Position numbers and translations under genes: made by a program | Shown here: in pieces, positions 34,179 to 46,508 of the stretch | Layout: each line of letters opens with the position of its first letter | Position numbering within the stretch: position 1 is the first letter of the stretch | Assembly: GCF_014633365.1 (NCBI RefSeq) | Contig: NC_068343.1 | Coordinates: 24,707,307-24,771,306 of the forward strand | Length of the DNA stretch: 64,000 nucleotides | Direction: 5' to 3' | Source: Diospyros lotus | Taxonomy: Eukaryota > Streptophyta > Magnoliopsida > Ericales > Ebenaceae | The notes under the pieces: generated by a model | What the model was told of the DNA's origin: nothing | Seen by the model: the letters and a program-made list of their open reading frames with translations, nothing else | The model's database searches: none

Positions 34179-35613
34179 TATTAGAGTTATGCCCCACAAG
34201 CCAATTATATTTACATGCAATTGATCATATTTTTCCATTGTGACTCTTTATCTTCGATCAATTATTATTGTAAGGCATTATGTTTTATTTGTCATTGATG
34301 GTTGACTTTATTATTTCCACTCTTGACAAAGTCCATAGATCAAATAGGCTCATGGAATATGGTCGTGCATAGAGATGACGATCATGAAACATATTCCTTA
34401 TAAGCCTTGATCTTAAATGTTCCTAGTCATAGAGTTATTAGGATTGGACACTAATAACTCGGATAGACTAGCATATATGATGCATGCTCAATTAGGAGAA
34501 TGTCTTGTTTCATAGACATTGGTGTGTGGACACTAGTGCATATATGTGGGTGCTTATTATAAGAATAAGTACACTGAACTGACCCGCTACATAATTCCTA
34601 ATGGTAATTGTTTATTGTCGAATTGGAATTTCTGTGTTGCAATAGTGCAGATTGGTCCTTAGACTTGAGACATCATGGTGGTCTTATATTTGATTGGTTA
34701 CGCTTTGGTTCTTTTTTGGATTCTAATGGAGTCATTAACAAATTATTACTGGGCGTAACCTTATCACATATGAAGGCTTGTGGATGTCGAAATAGAATTC
34801 ATCACTTATCGATAAGATTAGAAGATGTCCTGTGTATTTCGATGATTTCATGACTGAGGAAATCCTTGGCCAAGGTGAGGTGGAAATCAAAAGGTGTTTT
34901 GATTTCACCTATCAAGTCATAAATCTGGAATGGATACATAGTTATTGAGTGACTAGGGTTTCGTCATAAAACCATACCCTAAATTCAATCGGGACATAGA
35001 TTGATGAAAGGATTTTACTGTACGGTAATTGCAATCGAAAAGGTCCGTGTTTTTTCATCGTTGGCTAGGCGTTCATGGCATGTTGCTAGACGTTAACCAT
35101 GATATGTAGGGTTTTAGAATTAATATGATTAATTCTAAAACTATTAATTAAAGAGTTTAATTAAGAAGCCCATGAGATGAGTTAATTATGAAGCCCATAA
35201 GTTTAATTAAAAGAGTTTAATTATTCTAAGGAGTTGGGCCTTCATATAGCCCAATAGAATTGGCCCTACATCTAGCCCAATGGTGGACCTAAGGGGTCAC
35301 ACACTTGGGTCGAGTCTGTTCCACAAATTAAAAGAGAGATACGGCCCAATATGATTATGGGCCAGACCTAAATCGTTTAGGGTTTTTCCAAAGGCATAAT
35401 TAGGGTTTTTACTCTATAAATAGGCCACTTAAGAAGCTGGAAAAACAAGGAGAAATTCGGATCTCTCATTGGAGGCGCCTAGGGTTACTAGCATTACTCA
35501 AGGCATTCATGGAAACGGCCGATCGTGTGGACCGACTTGGAGGAGTTCGTGTTTGCGGCTCTACGGATCAATCAAGGCAGAATCATATCTTCACGGTTGC
35601 CCGGTTCCTAACA
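34179..35613 (+). repeat. Solo LTR (copia-like) inside the minisatellite
   Basis: Bounded by an exact 5-bp TSD TGAGT (34174-34178 and 35614-35618). It starts TATTAGAGTTATGCCCCACA (the usual TG is TA here) and ends GGTTCCTAACA. 1435 bp. A TATA box CTATAAATAGG (35413-35423) near the 3' part fits an LTR promoter. The TGTTAG-type start is usual for Ty1/copia (inference). There is no coding region. Confidence 0.85.
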
Positions 35614-35860
35614 TGAGTCTCGTCACCAAGTGTCTTGAGAGTCTCATCACCAATGTGAGTTGAGAGTCTTATCACCAACGTGGGCTAAGAGTCTCATCAT
35701 CGTGCGCTGAGAGTCTTGGTAATTGAGAGAGTCTTGGTGATTGGGAGATTCTTGGTGACTGAGAGTCTTGGTGACCGAGAGAGTCTTGATGATCGAGAGA
35801 GTCTTGATGACTGAGAGAGCCTTGATGATCGAGTGACCTGCAAGACGAGAGCACCGTTAG
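35614..35860 (+). repeat. 29-bp minisatellite, right part
   Basis: Starts with the duplicated TGAGT, then TCTCGTCACCAAGTGTCTTG. It decays into repeats of GAGAGTCTTGGTGAYCGAGA to about 35840. Confidence 0.8.
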
Positions 35861-36045
35861 AGTCACGGGTGGGTGTCCCTACGCAAACCCTCCAATGCAT
35901 AAGTCAATTCTTCAGAGTAAGAATGCGAGAATGTACTAAGAGTGCCCAAGAGTGCGTACCTGAGGTCGGAGGTGGAGCCTCCTATTTATAGAGGAGGGAG
36001 AGGGGAGACGTGTAGTGATTGGGCTGAGAGTCTCTCGGCCTATTC
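35861..36045 (-). promoter_or_regulatory. TATA-bearing segment of the host repeat
   Basis: On the - strand CCTCTATAAATAGGAGGC (about 35985-36002) is a strong TATA motif within a short inverted repeat, as expected of an LTR promoter. The host element's ends are not found. Confidence 0.4.
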
Positions 36046-37694
36046 TATAATACCCAGTATTTAATATCAAGAGTATTTTAAAAAATTACGAGGTCAAAAT
36101 GGAATTTATTATAGTTTCGGGCCAAAGTGCCTTATCCAAAAAATGAACAAAAGGCGAGAGTCTATGTCAAAGCAAGTCAAGGAAGGTAAAATTGCCCAAA
36201 TAAGTAGTATTTGACAAAACTAAGAGATTTGAGAAGGTTTGAGGATGAAAACACGCTATTAGGGGCATCTGGGCAAAAGTGCAGATTATGTAAACTGCTC
36301 GAGGGAGGTTGAATCAACGATTTTTTTAGAATTCTTGAGGGAAATGAATAACTTGGAACTTGTGGGCAGTAGTGGAATTGTTAGAAAGGATAGGGGTATC
36401 AAGGATAGGGTAGAAATGTAACTGGAAATACTTGGAGGGTAAAAGTGCAAAATTTGGAAAAAGCAATGGGAAACCGACCGGTCTCCCTGTGGTCGCCAGC
36501 CAGCCACCCTGGGATGTCGGGAAGTTTTCCTGGATGCTCGGGGATAGCCTTCAGGTGATGATGATCCGTTTGGAGGTGGCTATTGGCTGAGCACGGCGAC
36601 TATGTGACCAATTTTAACGGCGGATGGGATCGGTGGTTTGGCCGAATTTTTTGAGGGATTTTGTGTATGGTTTAAGGCTAGTTGAATCATTTGGAGGCTA
36701 GATTTTGGGCTTAATGGATAAGAACAACCGAGATTTGGTGGAAATTGGCATCGAAAATGAGTATAATTAAAGGTTAAAGGCCGAGGATTTCAAAAGCAAA
36801 TCAGGCAAAAATCCTCTTATTTGGCTTGAATAGAACCCTAGAGATAAGAGGCTTTTGTTCTTTGGGTTGTGGGGAGAATTTCTGGAGAAATTGGGAGAGT
36901 TTGGCTTAGGTTTCATCAAGTTTCATTGGTTTGGTTGAAAAATCGAGGGCCGTCAAACTGTAGCCTACAATTGCCATTTAAGGCCTTTTCCAATGACTGT
37001 TTCAACCATTCGAAGGTACCATCGAGGTCGCCTCATCGAGAGCTTCAAGGCCCTATAGTCGTTTTGCCATAGGAGATCGTCGAAGCCAGCCATCACCGGA
37101 GAAGATAACCGGAATAGGCTGCGCGTGGGCTTCACTTGCCGAGGCTAGGGGTGGCGCGTGAGGATGCTTGAGGTGATGTTTTCTTCCAAAATTAAATTTA
37201 TAATTTTTTAAAAATTATTTGGGGAATATTGGTGCAAAAATATTTAGTGAAACTTGGTTTTAGGTATTTATTATGAATTTTTGAAGGAAATAAAGGTTTA
37301 AAAATAGAGAAAATTGAGGAAATTATGGGACAAATCAGAGTATTGATTTCTATAGACATAAAAGGTAAATAGGAGATGATTTAACTAATAGAGGGAAGGA
37401 TTGCACGATTTTAGAGGTATGACATGCTTTTCGAGGCAAAAATCAGCTTTTTCTGAATCAAGGTGAGTGGTTTGATTCCAGTATTACCCTTGTCTTGGAA
37501 GTGTGTTAGTGTGTGTGTAGTGGGTTCAGGTGAGCGATTTTACCCTCCTGAGCTTAGGTTACATGTGTTTGAACCAGTTCCAATGAGCGATTATACCCTC
37601 TAGAACTTGGGATGTTATGCATAGGCATTTTACTTATGTACTTGTAATATTGCATGCATATTGAACATGTGATATATTGCATCAACTATTTTTG

Positions 37695-39325
37695 TGACAC
37701 CTGTAATTTACTTACATGCTTAATAATAATAATATTCATATGAACTTCGAGGTTTAGCACAGAAAAACTTGAGAAACAAGACTTTTATAAACTTAAGTAA
37801 AGCTTCAAAACCTAATAAAATTCAAAGTAGATTTAGTGTATGCATAAAGTTTGACACGAAAAACATGATTTCAATAGAAGACAAAAAGACTTCGCAAGTA
37901 TGCTTGGTAGCAATAACATCCATGTATAGAAATTTGGAGCTTAAAACCAAATCCAAACCTTCTTTAAATCAAATAAAATTCTAAGACACGCTTTATGGCA
38001 TACATATAGAAAAGATCAGAGTTCAACCCTGAAAGCTTTGATTCAAAAGGAAACTAAAACTTAAATTCTCAAAAATTCTTTTGCAACGAGCCACCACGCT
38101 CCATGTCCATGTCCCGATCTCCTCATTCATGATCACCTAGGGGGGGAAATATAAGGGGTGAGATTACGCAAATCTCAGTAAGTACAAGAGAACTATCAAA
38201 TGAGGGACCACATAAACATAAGGGGACACGATAGGTTCTACCAACTTGCAGGGGTAAGAACCTCCGTGCATAACACTACTAAACCACGGTCCCATAACTT
38301 GCTTGAGAACATGAAACTTGCTTGAAACATAAAATGAGGGACCACATAAACATGATTCATGACTATACCTAAACATCGTAGATAGTTCATAGTGTACTTA
38401 CCTTAACTTGGTTGGAAAGGATCCAACTTTTTCGGCGAGACTGTTTTGCTCCTGTTTCTACACCAAATTCGCTCCCTTTTTCTTCAGAATTTTCCCCTCA
38501 CTCTATCACAAAATCCTCTCTTCTGATTCTCTCAACCTTGCCCAAATTCTTATAAAACTTGTGAACTACCTTAAGGCTTATTTCTAGATATTTTCGGCCA
38601 ATCATGTTTTGCCACATGTCGCATCATCATGAGGCCTCATTATTACCTTTCATGTGTGGCCAATAAATGCTTACCACATGTCCTTAAGATAAGGTTTGGA
38701 GACTTTTGCAAACTTGGAGGCTAAGTAAGCTTTTTCTTGGCCAATCATGCGATGCCACCTCAGATGGGGTCATTATCAGCCATCATGTGATCTTATCTTA
38801 TCTTATATTTCTAATGACCAATGGAAGCTTGCCATGTGTCCTTGATATTTTGAGCCTCACATGCTTAATTACATTTTCAACACTTCCATCATTACATCTC
38901 ACATGGTTTAATTCATTTTTCTACATTTCCCATCATTACACCTTTAACTAGTTAGCTATATTTGGTTATTTTAACTACTTAGTTTGAGATATGTTGATGA
39001 GATATTTTAAGGTTTCAAGAATTGCACCTTGGCCCAAACTTTTTTGATAATTTGTACTTAGGCCCTTACAACTTGGTCCCCAAGTTATTTTTAATTGCAC
39101 ATTTTGGCCCCCAAAAATGGATAAATTACGCTAATACTCCATGATTTTAGGTAAATTACACTTTTACTCGAACTACCATATTTACGCTTTTGCCCCTGGC
39201 TTAAAAACTAAATTTTTATCTCAAGACTTTCATAATCCTTTGAAATATCCTATTTCTTCAAGTATTTGAATTTAAAAATCTCAAGTATTACATCATATTT
39301 GAGTCTAAAAATCTCGGGTGTTACA
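37695..39325 (-). repeat. 3' LTR of the - strand gypsy element
   Basis: The + strand reads GTGACACCTGTAATTTACTT... to ...CTCGGGTGTTACA. Compared with the right LTR it lacks one of two tandem copies of a segment of about 43 bp (single copy near 38893-38940) and differs near 38190-38215. Confidence 0.88.
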
Positions 39326-39340
39326 ATCTACCCTCCTAAA
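39326..39340 (-). other. Polypurine tract of the - strand gypsy element
   Basis: On the - strand TTAGGAGGGTAGAT lies directly upstream of the 3' LTR start (TGTAACACCCGAG), with the usual AGGACGAAAATTC phrase before it. Confidence 0.75.
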
Positions 39341-39365
39341 GAATTTTCGTCCTAAAAAATTTACC

Positions 39366-42300
39366 TTACTTCTCATCATCAAACAGCTGGGGATATTTGG
39401 ATCGCATCTCATCCTCGCACTCCTAAGTTGCTTCTTCAACTGAATTATGCTGCTGTAACACCTTGACCAACGGTATATCTTTATTACGAAGCCTTCGTAC
39501 CTCCCGAGTAACAATGCTTATTGGTGCCTCCTCATATTTTAGGTCTTGCTGTATCTCTAATGGTTGATGCTTTATTACATGGGTTGGGTCGGGGATATAC
39601 TTTTTGAACATTGATACGTGGAAAACATCATGTACTGTTGAAAGCTCTGGTGGTAAAGCTAGCTGGTAAGCCACATTCCCAACCCGTTTCAGGATCTCAA
39701 ATGGGCCTATAAACCGAGGTCTAAGCTTTCCTTTCTTCCCAAACCGTAAAACTCCTTTTATGGGTGTAACTTTTAAGAATACCTTATCACCGATGGCGAA
39801 CTCCAAATCCTTTTTTCTTTTATCTACATAGTTTTTCTATCTATCTTGAGCCTTCTTCATACTATCCTTGATCTTTTCAATGGCTTGTACAGTTTGTTCC
39901 ACAATCTCTGGACCCAAAATCTTTCGCTCGCTCACTTCATTCCAATGAATAGGTGATCTGCATTTCCTTTCATATAATGCCTCATAGGGTGCCATTGAAA
40001 GTAAAGCAAGATTGCTACGGGGCAAACAACGTAGTTCAAAATTTTTGAACTTACCCCGATTCCGGCTATTGGATCAACATCGAAATCAAATCATTCACAT
40101 ACAAATAAATAAATCTAACCTTTAGATTATCAAGTCGTTCACGGATTCGAGCCATCCAAGCGTCCGTTGGCAAGGAGAGCGGAATAGGAGTGCTAGCTCC
40201 TTCTCATTTTCGCGGCTTGTGTATGGACGAAAAAGAACGCCCACGTTTCAAATCGATGCCAAAAGAAACAGGGAAGAGTAAATGGCAATATGTTTTTCAA
40301 CTCTTGAAAAACGACACCAAAAACCCCTATATTTTTGGGCAACCCATAAAGGGATATTTATAAGGAAATATCCTATGGTTTCTAAAACCTTAATGGATTG
40401 GGCTAGCCCATTAATTCTAATTTAATTAGAATATTAAGTGGGCTTATTCTAGTCCAACTAGAAATATAATTAAATGGCCCAAATCATTTTATAGGTTTAA
40501 TAAAATATTATGGCCCAAATCTAATTCAAGCCCAAATATATTTTATTTAATATTTGACCCAAATCTAATTTGGTTCAAATATAATATTTAATATTTGGCC
40601 CAAATCTAATTTAGTCCAAATATAATATTTATTTTAATATTTGGCCCAAATCCAATTTAGTCCAAATATAATATTTAATTTAATATTTGGCCCAAATCCA
40701 ATTTAGTCCAAATATTAACTTAAGCCTAAATATATTTTATTTCCTATTTCCCACTCCAGCAAATAGAAAATTATTAAATTAGAAACTCCTTCCTAATTTA
40801 ATCGATTGCCATTTTAGGAAACTTTTTCCATTATGACGACCCCTCACCATATCGACGTCATTACGTCTATTTGTTCTTTTTTCGTAAGAACCTACGAGCA
40901 CAACTTCTTACCGAAGTGTCCCACTTAACCATACGTCCACTATCCTGGTTTAAGCCAGAGACCGTGCCTATTGCGTATGACTCATTAGGCTTCCGAATAT
41001 GTTGACAATGTGTCGGTATAAACACATAAGACAAGATTGGCCTCTAGCAAGGCATCATGCCTACCCAATTATTCAGAAGGATTCATGATCCGCAAATAAC
41101 CTTTCATGAGCATGGTTATCGTGTAATACGATCCACTTGTCAATGTATCTTATGTGATCTCAAGTATGACGATGTGTTGCTTGATAACGATCACATGAGT
41201 TTTCTTCAGTCTTTCGGATATCTTCACTTAATTAGAAAGTAAATCAATAACTCCTTATTGATCTCTTTCACCATGGCCATGGATTTAAAGTGAATATCCA
41301 TCGAAGGTGCCTTAGATACATCATCCTCTATCAAGGGATAGACGAGTCCCATCTTGGCTATACACTCATCTCCATAAGCCTCACGATATGCCCAACGATC
41401 GCCTATGTGCAGCCTTTGTCTAGGCCCATCGAAACGATGTCAAAGCATACTGGTCTTCTTATGAGATGACCGTGATAACCTCAGGTCCAAGGATTAGTTA
41501 CACTCATCTCGTATGAGAATACCATCAACATATAACCAAAATGGATTCTCATGGCGAGTCATGTCTAGTGACATGTTCTCCAACATTGGTCACCTATGTA
41601 CTTGTCTAGGCATCCCCATGCCTATGGGTGTGACACCCCCATTGCTATCACATAGCAAAAACATAGCACATACAAGTCTTACTGCAATTGTCAATGTCCA
41701 TTCTTGACATTGCTACGACTTGGGACGTTTAATGATGTCTAGAAACTATGATGCATCATCTCACATCTTTATAGATTAATCACAGTATACATCATATAGA
41801 CTTCTATCTAGTTTCATTTGGTTATTACAATAATAACAAGAAACTAATAGAATGACTTCTTATGAATTTGAACAACTCCTTATTCAAATAATAACATGAT
41901 TACAATTGTCAGTATACAACATGCCCAATCTGATTGGGTCTAGAGCACCTACACTAACAGCCATGCCAATAGATGCATGGTGACTATTGTTGTATGCGAA
42001 TTCAATTAATGGTAGATGTTTCTCCCAATGTCCAGCAAATTCTAGGGTACAAATACGAAGCATATCCTCTAAAGTTTATATTGTCTTTTCAGATTGTCCA
42101 TCTATCTGAGGATGAAAAGCTATACTAAAACTCAATTTGGTTCCCATGGCTCTGTGTAAGCTCTTCCAAAAGTTGGATGTGAACCTCAGGTCCCTATCCG
42201 ATACAATGGAAACTGGAATACCATGTAGTCTTACTATTTCCTTAACATACAGTCGTGCAAGCTGATCCATTGTAAATGTCATCCGAACAGGTAAGAAGTG

Positions 42301-44734
42301 AGCTGATTTAGTAAGTTGATCCACGATCACCCAAATAGCCTCATATCCTACTATTGATTTTGGAAATCCTACAACAAAGTCCATCGTCATATGTTCCCAT
42401 TTCCACTCTGGAACCTCCAATGGTTGCAGTAACCTTGCTGGTCGTTAGTGCTCAACTTTCACTTGCTGACATATCAAACACTTCTCAACAAATTTAGCTA
42501 TGTCTTCTTTCATATTTCTCCACCAAAACACTGTCTTCAGGTCACAATACATCTTTGTACTTCCAGGATGTACATAATAAGGAGTGGAGTGGGCTTCTTT
42601 TAGAATTTCTTGCCTTAGTTCCTCAAAGTTTGGCACACACAGTCGCCCTTGGTAGTAAAGCGTGTCATCTCCAGCTATTGTGAAGTCTTTCCGTTTCTTA
42701 GTATTAACCTCAGCCTTGATGTATTCAAAGAATTGGTCTCCCTTCTGAAGGCTCTTAATCCGATCACGGAGAATTGGTCGAATAGAGAGTGCTTTCATAC
42801 GAGCATTAGAATTAGATGGTGTAGCGACATTCTCGAGGCTTAACCTCTCGAACTCCTTCCATAAAGGCTTTTGTGCTGTCAAAGCTGCTACTTGGCCCAT
42901 TTTCTTTCTACTCAAGGCGTCTGCCACCACGTTTTCTTTGTCAGGGTGGTAGTGGATTTCACAATCATAATCATTTACCAATTCCAGCCATCTCCTTTGC
43001 CTCATATTCAACTCTTTTTGTGTGAAGATGTACTTAAGGCTCTTATGATAGGTATAGATATCACATTTACCTCCGTATAGATAGTGTTTTCAGATTTTCA
43101 AGGCATGCACTATTGCAGCAAGTTCTAGGTCATGTGTAGGATAGTTTTGCTCATAAGGCTTCAACTGCCTTGATGCATACCCAACTACCTTACCTTTTTG
43201 AATCAATACGCAACCAATTCCTTGTTTGAATGCATCACTATAAATAACAAAACCTTCTGACCCTTCAGGAATAGTTAATACTGGTGCATTGACCAGCCTC
43301 TTCTTTAATTCTTCAAAACTAGTTTCACATTTCTCTATCCATTCAAACTTAGTACCTTTGCGAGTCAGCTGCGTTAAAGGCCTTGCTAATTTGGAAAACC
43401 CTTCGATGAACATCCTGTAGTATCCAGTTAAACCCAAAAAGCTACGAACCTCATTTACATTGGTTGGTCTTGACCAATTCAATACCGCTTCTACCTTGCT
43501 GGGGTCCACTTCTATTCCTTGAGTTGTGACAACATGCCCAAGGAATACCACCCGTTTCAACTAAAACTCGCACTTCTTGAACTTTGCAAGTAGCTTCTTT
43601 TCCTTCAAGATCCCTAAAACAACCCTCAAATGTTTCTCATGCTGTTCTTCACTTTGAGAATACACCAATATATCATCGATAAAGACAATGACAAATTTAT
43701 CCAAGTACTCATAGAAAACTCGATTTATTAGGTTCATAAAAACTCCAGGCACATTAGTCAAGCCAAAGGGCATGACTAAAAACTCATAATGACCATACCG
43801 AGTTCTGAAAGTTGTCTTCGAGATGTCACTAGATTTGATCCTCAACTGGTGATATCCTGACCTTAGATCAATCTTTGAGAATACTCGTGCACCTTTTAAC
43901 TGATCAAACAAGTCCTCGATCCTAGGAAGAGGATACTTGTTCTTAATAGTAATCTTATTCAATTCCGTAATCGATGCACATCCTCATTGATCTGTCTTTC
44001 TTCTTGACGAATAATACTGGTGCTCCCCAGGGGGATACACTTGGTCGAATAAATCCTTTCCCCAACAGTTCCTTTAACTGGGTTTTCAACTCGTGTAGCT
44101 CCTTTGGTGCCATCCTGTAAGGAGCTTTAGAAATAGGTGCGAAACCGGGCACTAGATCAATAGTGAACTCTAATTCTCGTTCTGGTGGCATTTCAGTCAG
44201 CTCATCAGGGAAGACCTCTAGAAAGTCCTTTACTACTTTAACGTCATTCATTGTTAATTCTTTTCCTCCCTTAACCACCGCTGACATTAAGAATCCAATA
44301 CATCATTCCGACTGTAATAGTTTCTTGGGTTTTAATGCTGAAATGACACAGGGAAGGTGTTTTATCTCAGCCACTGAAAGGAAAATTTCCACCCCTTTAG
44401 GATACTTACAAACTATTTCCTTTCCAAAGCATAAAATGGTCGCATGGTGCTTGGAAAGCCAGTCCATTCCCAAAATCACATTGAATTCTTGCATATCTAA
44501 GACATATAAGGTTATTTCTAAAAACTTTCCCTCGACCTCCACCTTAGCTGTTCTTACTACATGATTCGTGCTTATTATACCTCCTGAGGGTATCGCTACT
44601 CTTAAGTGTGTACTTACATGTTCCACATGTGCATTAAGTTTGCTTGCAAACTTAGGGGATATAAAAGAATGGGTGGAACCAGAATCAAACAAAGTATAAG
44701 CAAGTATTCTAGATATGAGGATGTTACCTGCCAA
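39366..44734 (-). pseudogene. pol: Decayed protease-pol of the - strand gypsy element
   Basis: From right to left: protease LFDSGSTHSFIS and FNVILGMDWLS (44734-44306). RT with [32 protein letters not shown] and an intact [10 protein letters not shown] (Asp codons 43672-43677). RNase H, whose TDHKS box reads TYHKS (43048). Integrase zinc region (HPGSTKMY, CLICQQ) and core (MDFVVGF, SDRDLRFTS, GQSEKTI). GPF motif (FIGPFEILKRVG) and a chromodomain-like end (IPLVKVLQQHNSVEEAT...YPQLFDDEK). Stops lie at about 44303, 43561, 43090, 42445, 42076, 39837 and 39423, with a frameshift near 43965. The integrase is split by a solo LTR at 39996-41959. Confidence 0.9.
39996..41959 (-). repeat. Solo LTR (copia-like) inside the gypsy integrase
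   Basis: On the - strand it starts TGTTAGTGTAGGTGCTCTAG and ends CTTTACTTTCA. The exact 5-bp TSD is GCCAT on the + strand (39991-39995 and 41960-41964), and removing it restores the order of the interrupted integrase region. 1964 bp. A - strand TATA box TTATAAATATCC lies near 40352-40363. It holds repeated TTTGGCCCAAATCNAATTTA-type units near 40545-40720. Family by TGTTAG start and TATA position: Ty1/copia (inference). Confidence 0.9.
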
Positions 44735-44779
44735 TATGTTATGATCTTGATCCTCCTTTTGCCTTGAGAGAGCATAAAC

Positions 44780-45763
44780 CTTAGCTTAACCCTTTGGGAG
44801 ATTTCTTGGCTTCTGTTGATATGGTTGTTGCTGCTGTTTCTTTAGATGACCCCTGGGACAGAATCTAGCCACATGACCTATTTCACCACAACAAGCGCTG
44901 GTTCCCATGAGACACAGTCTAGTATGACGCTTCTGACATTTGCCACACATTGGGTTCAGATGTTGGACCTCCTCTTTTATTCTTCTTTGAATAATCCTGC
45001 TTCCCTTTACCTTTATCCTCCTACTTACGCTTTTCTAGTGGTCTAAACTGCGATAGCTTGCTATTGCTGTTGGAGCTTTCTCTAAAGTTCGCCAGTTGGG
45101 CCTTAGCTAGCGCCTTATGATACGTGCCTAACTCAAAAGTTATGACTGCCTGCCGTAAATCATCTCTCAACCCTTGTTCAAAGCGCCTTGCCCGCTTTTG
45201 TTCTGTATCCACTAAGGCTGGGGCAAAACGTGATAGCTCATCAAACTTTCTTTCGTATTCAATCAAGGTCATGCTATCTTGTTTTAACATAAGGAACTTT
45301 ACTTCCTTCTGGTTATGGATGTTAGCGGGGTAATACTTCTTAAGAAAAGTTCCTTGAATTGATCCCAGGTCCACACATGTCCTTGGGGCCTGGATCTGGC
45401 ACTAGAATCCCACCAATGCCTTGCTCCATGTTGTAACATATACGTAGCGCAAGTTACCTTCCTAGGGTCTGGACAATCTATGAGGTTAAAGATTCGTTCA
45501 ATTGTTGTTATCAAATCTTCAGCTACTAGAGGGTCTAACCCACCCTCAAAAGTTGGAGGTTGAAGCTTCCAAAACTGCTCTACCAAGGTAACATTGTTTC
45601 TTGGGTTTTCTTGGGGAGGTGCAACTGGTGGTGTGGCAAGTGGCGTCATGTTACGAATGGCATCAATGAACTGCATGAACTGCCCGTTGACATTGTTGGT
45701 TTCATTAGACTTATTTTGCGGCTGCCTGCCCCTACTATTGGCACTTCTTACATGGGTTTCCAT
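44780..45763 (-). pseudogene. gag: Decayed Gag of the - strand gypsy element
   Basis: Starts at ATG 45763 (METHVRSANSRGRQ). The Gag domain is seen as FWKLQPPTFEGG, KVTCATYMLQHGARHWW and TWDQFKELF. A one-base indel near 45340-45355 shifts the frame, and the rest (KKYYPANIHNQKEVKFL, YERKFDELSRFAP) is read at 45374-45021. A zinc-knuckle region follows at about 44830-44940 (CGKCQKRH, then CCGEIGHVARFC with the first Cys spacing disturbed). The order and spacing to the protease are normal for a gypsy element. It is clearly not functional. Confidence 0.85.
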
Positions 45764-46492
45764 AACCTTATGTGAAAAAGAATAATTAATTCCTGAATGT
45801 AGGGTCCTTATGGATAAAAAGTACTATTATGGAACTTCGTATTAACTAGGATTTGTTAATCCATCGTTTCAGCTACTAATATGTGTAACACGCAACTAAA
45901 GAGCTTCCAGGTAAGGAAGGGGGTCATGTGGACCACTTAAGTCCCAAGCTCGCCTTAGATAGTTTAGGTCTTTGTGACAAAGCTCTTAGCGCGATAACAC
46001 ATATCAATAAACTCAATAATAGATTCTTGTTTAATTATGATTCATTATGCAATCTCTTCTTGATGGACTTGATTCCTAATTGTTTTCATTCTAATAAGCC
46101 CTTCCTAAACAAGTATTTCCGCTATAATCATGAACTCTTGAGTTTGGAGCAATAACACTAGCGAAAAACGCATACTAATTAATGGCAAATAAGAATCATA
46201 TCTCTCACATACTTATTCCAACATGAGCTTCATACGTATGCACACATATAACAACATATACTCATAAATATAGCTTGAGAGAATAACTGCATAGTTAAGG
46301 GGGATATGGCTTGCATGAGCATAGTATCCATAAAGAATAAGCATAGCAATTCTTAGAACTTACCCGGAAATCAGAAGCTTGAATAGGACATGGTGGATTT
46401 TCATGTTTCCTTAAAAGAATTTCCTTACAAATTTTACTAAAAGCACAAAATTTTCTTTTAAAACAATTTGAGTCTACAAGAAAGTAAACTTT

Positions 46493-46504
46493 GCTCTGAT
46501 ACCA
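46493..46504 (-). other. Primer-binding site of the - strand gypsy element
   Basis: On the - strand TGGTATCAGAGC, matching the 3' end of initiator tRNA-Met, a few bases from the 5' LTR boundary at 46509. Confidence 0.92.
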
Positions 46505-46508
46505 TTAT

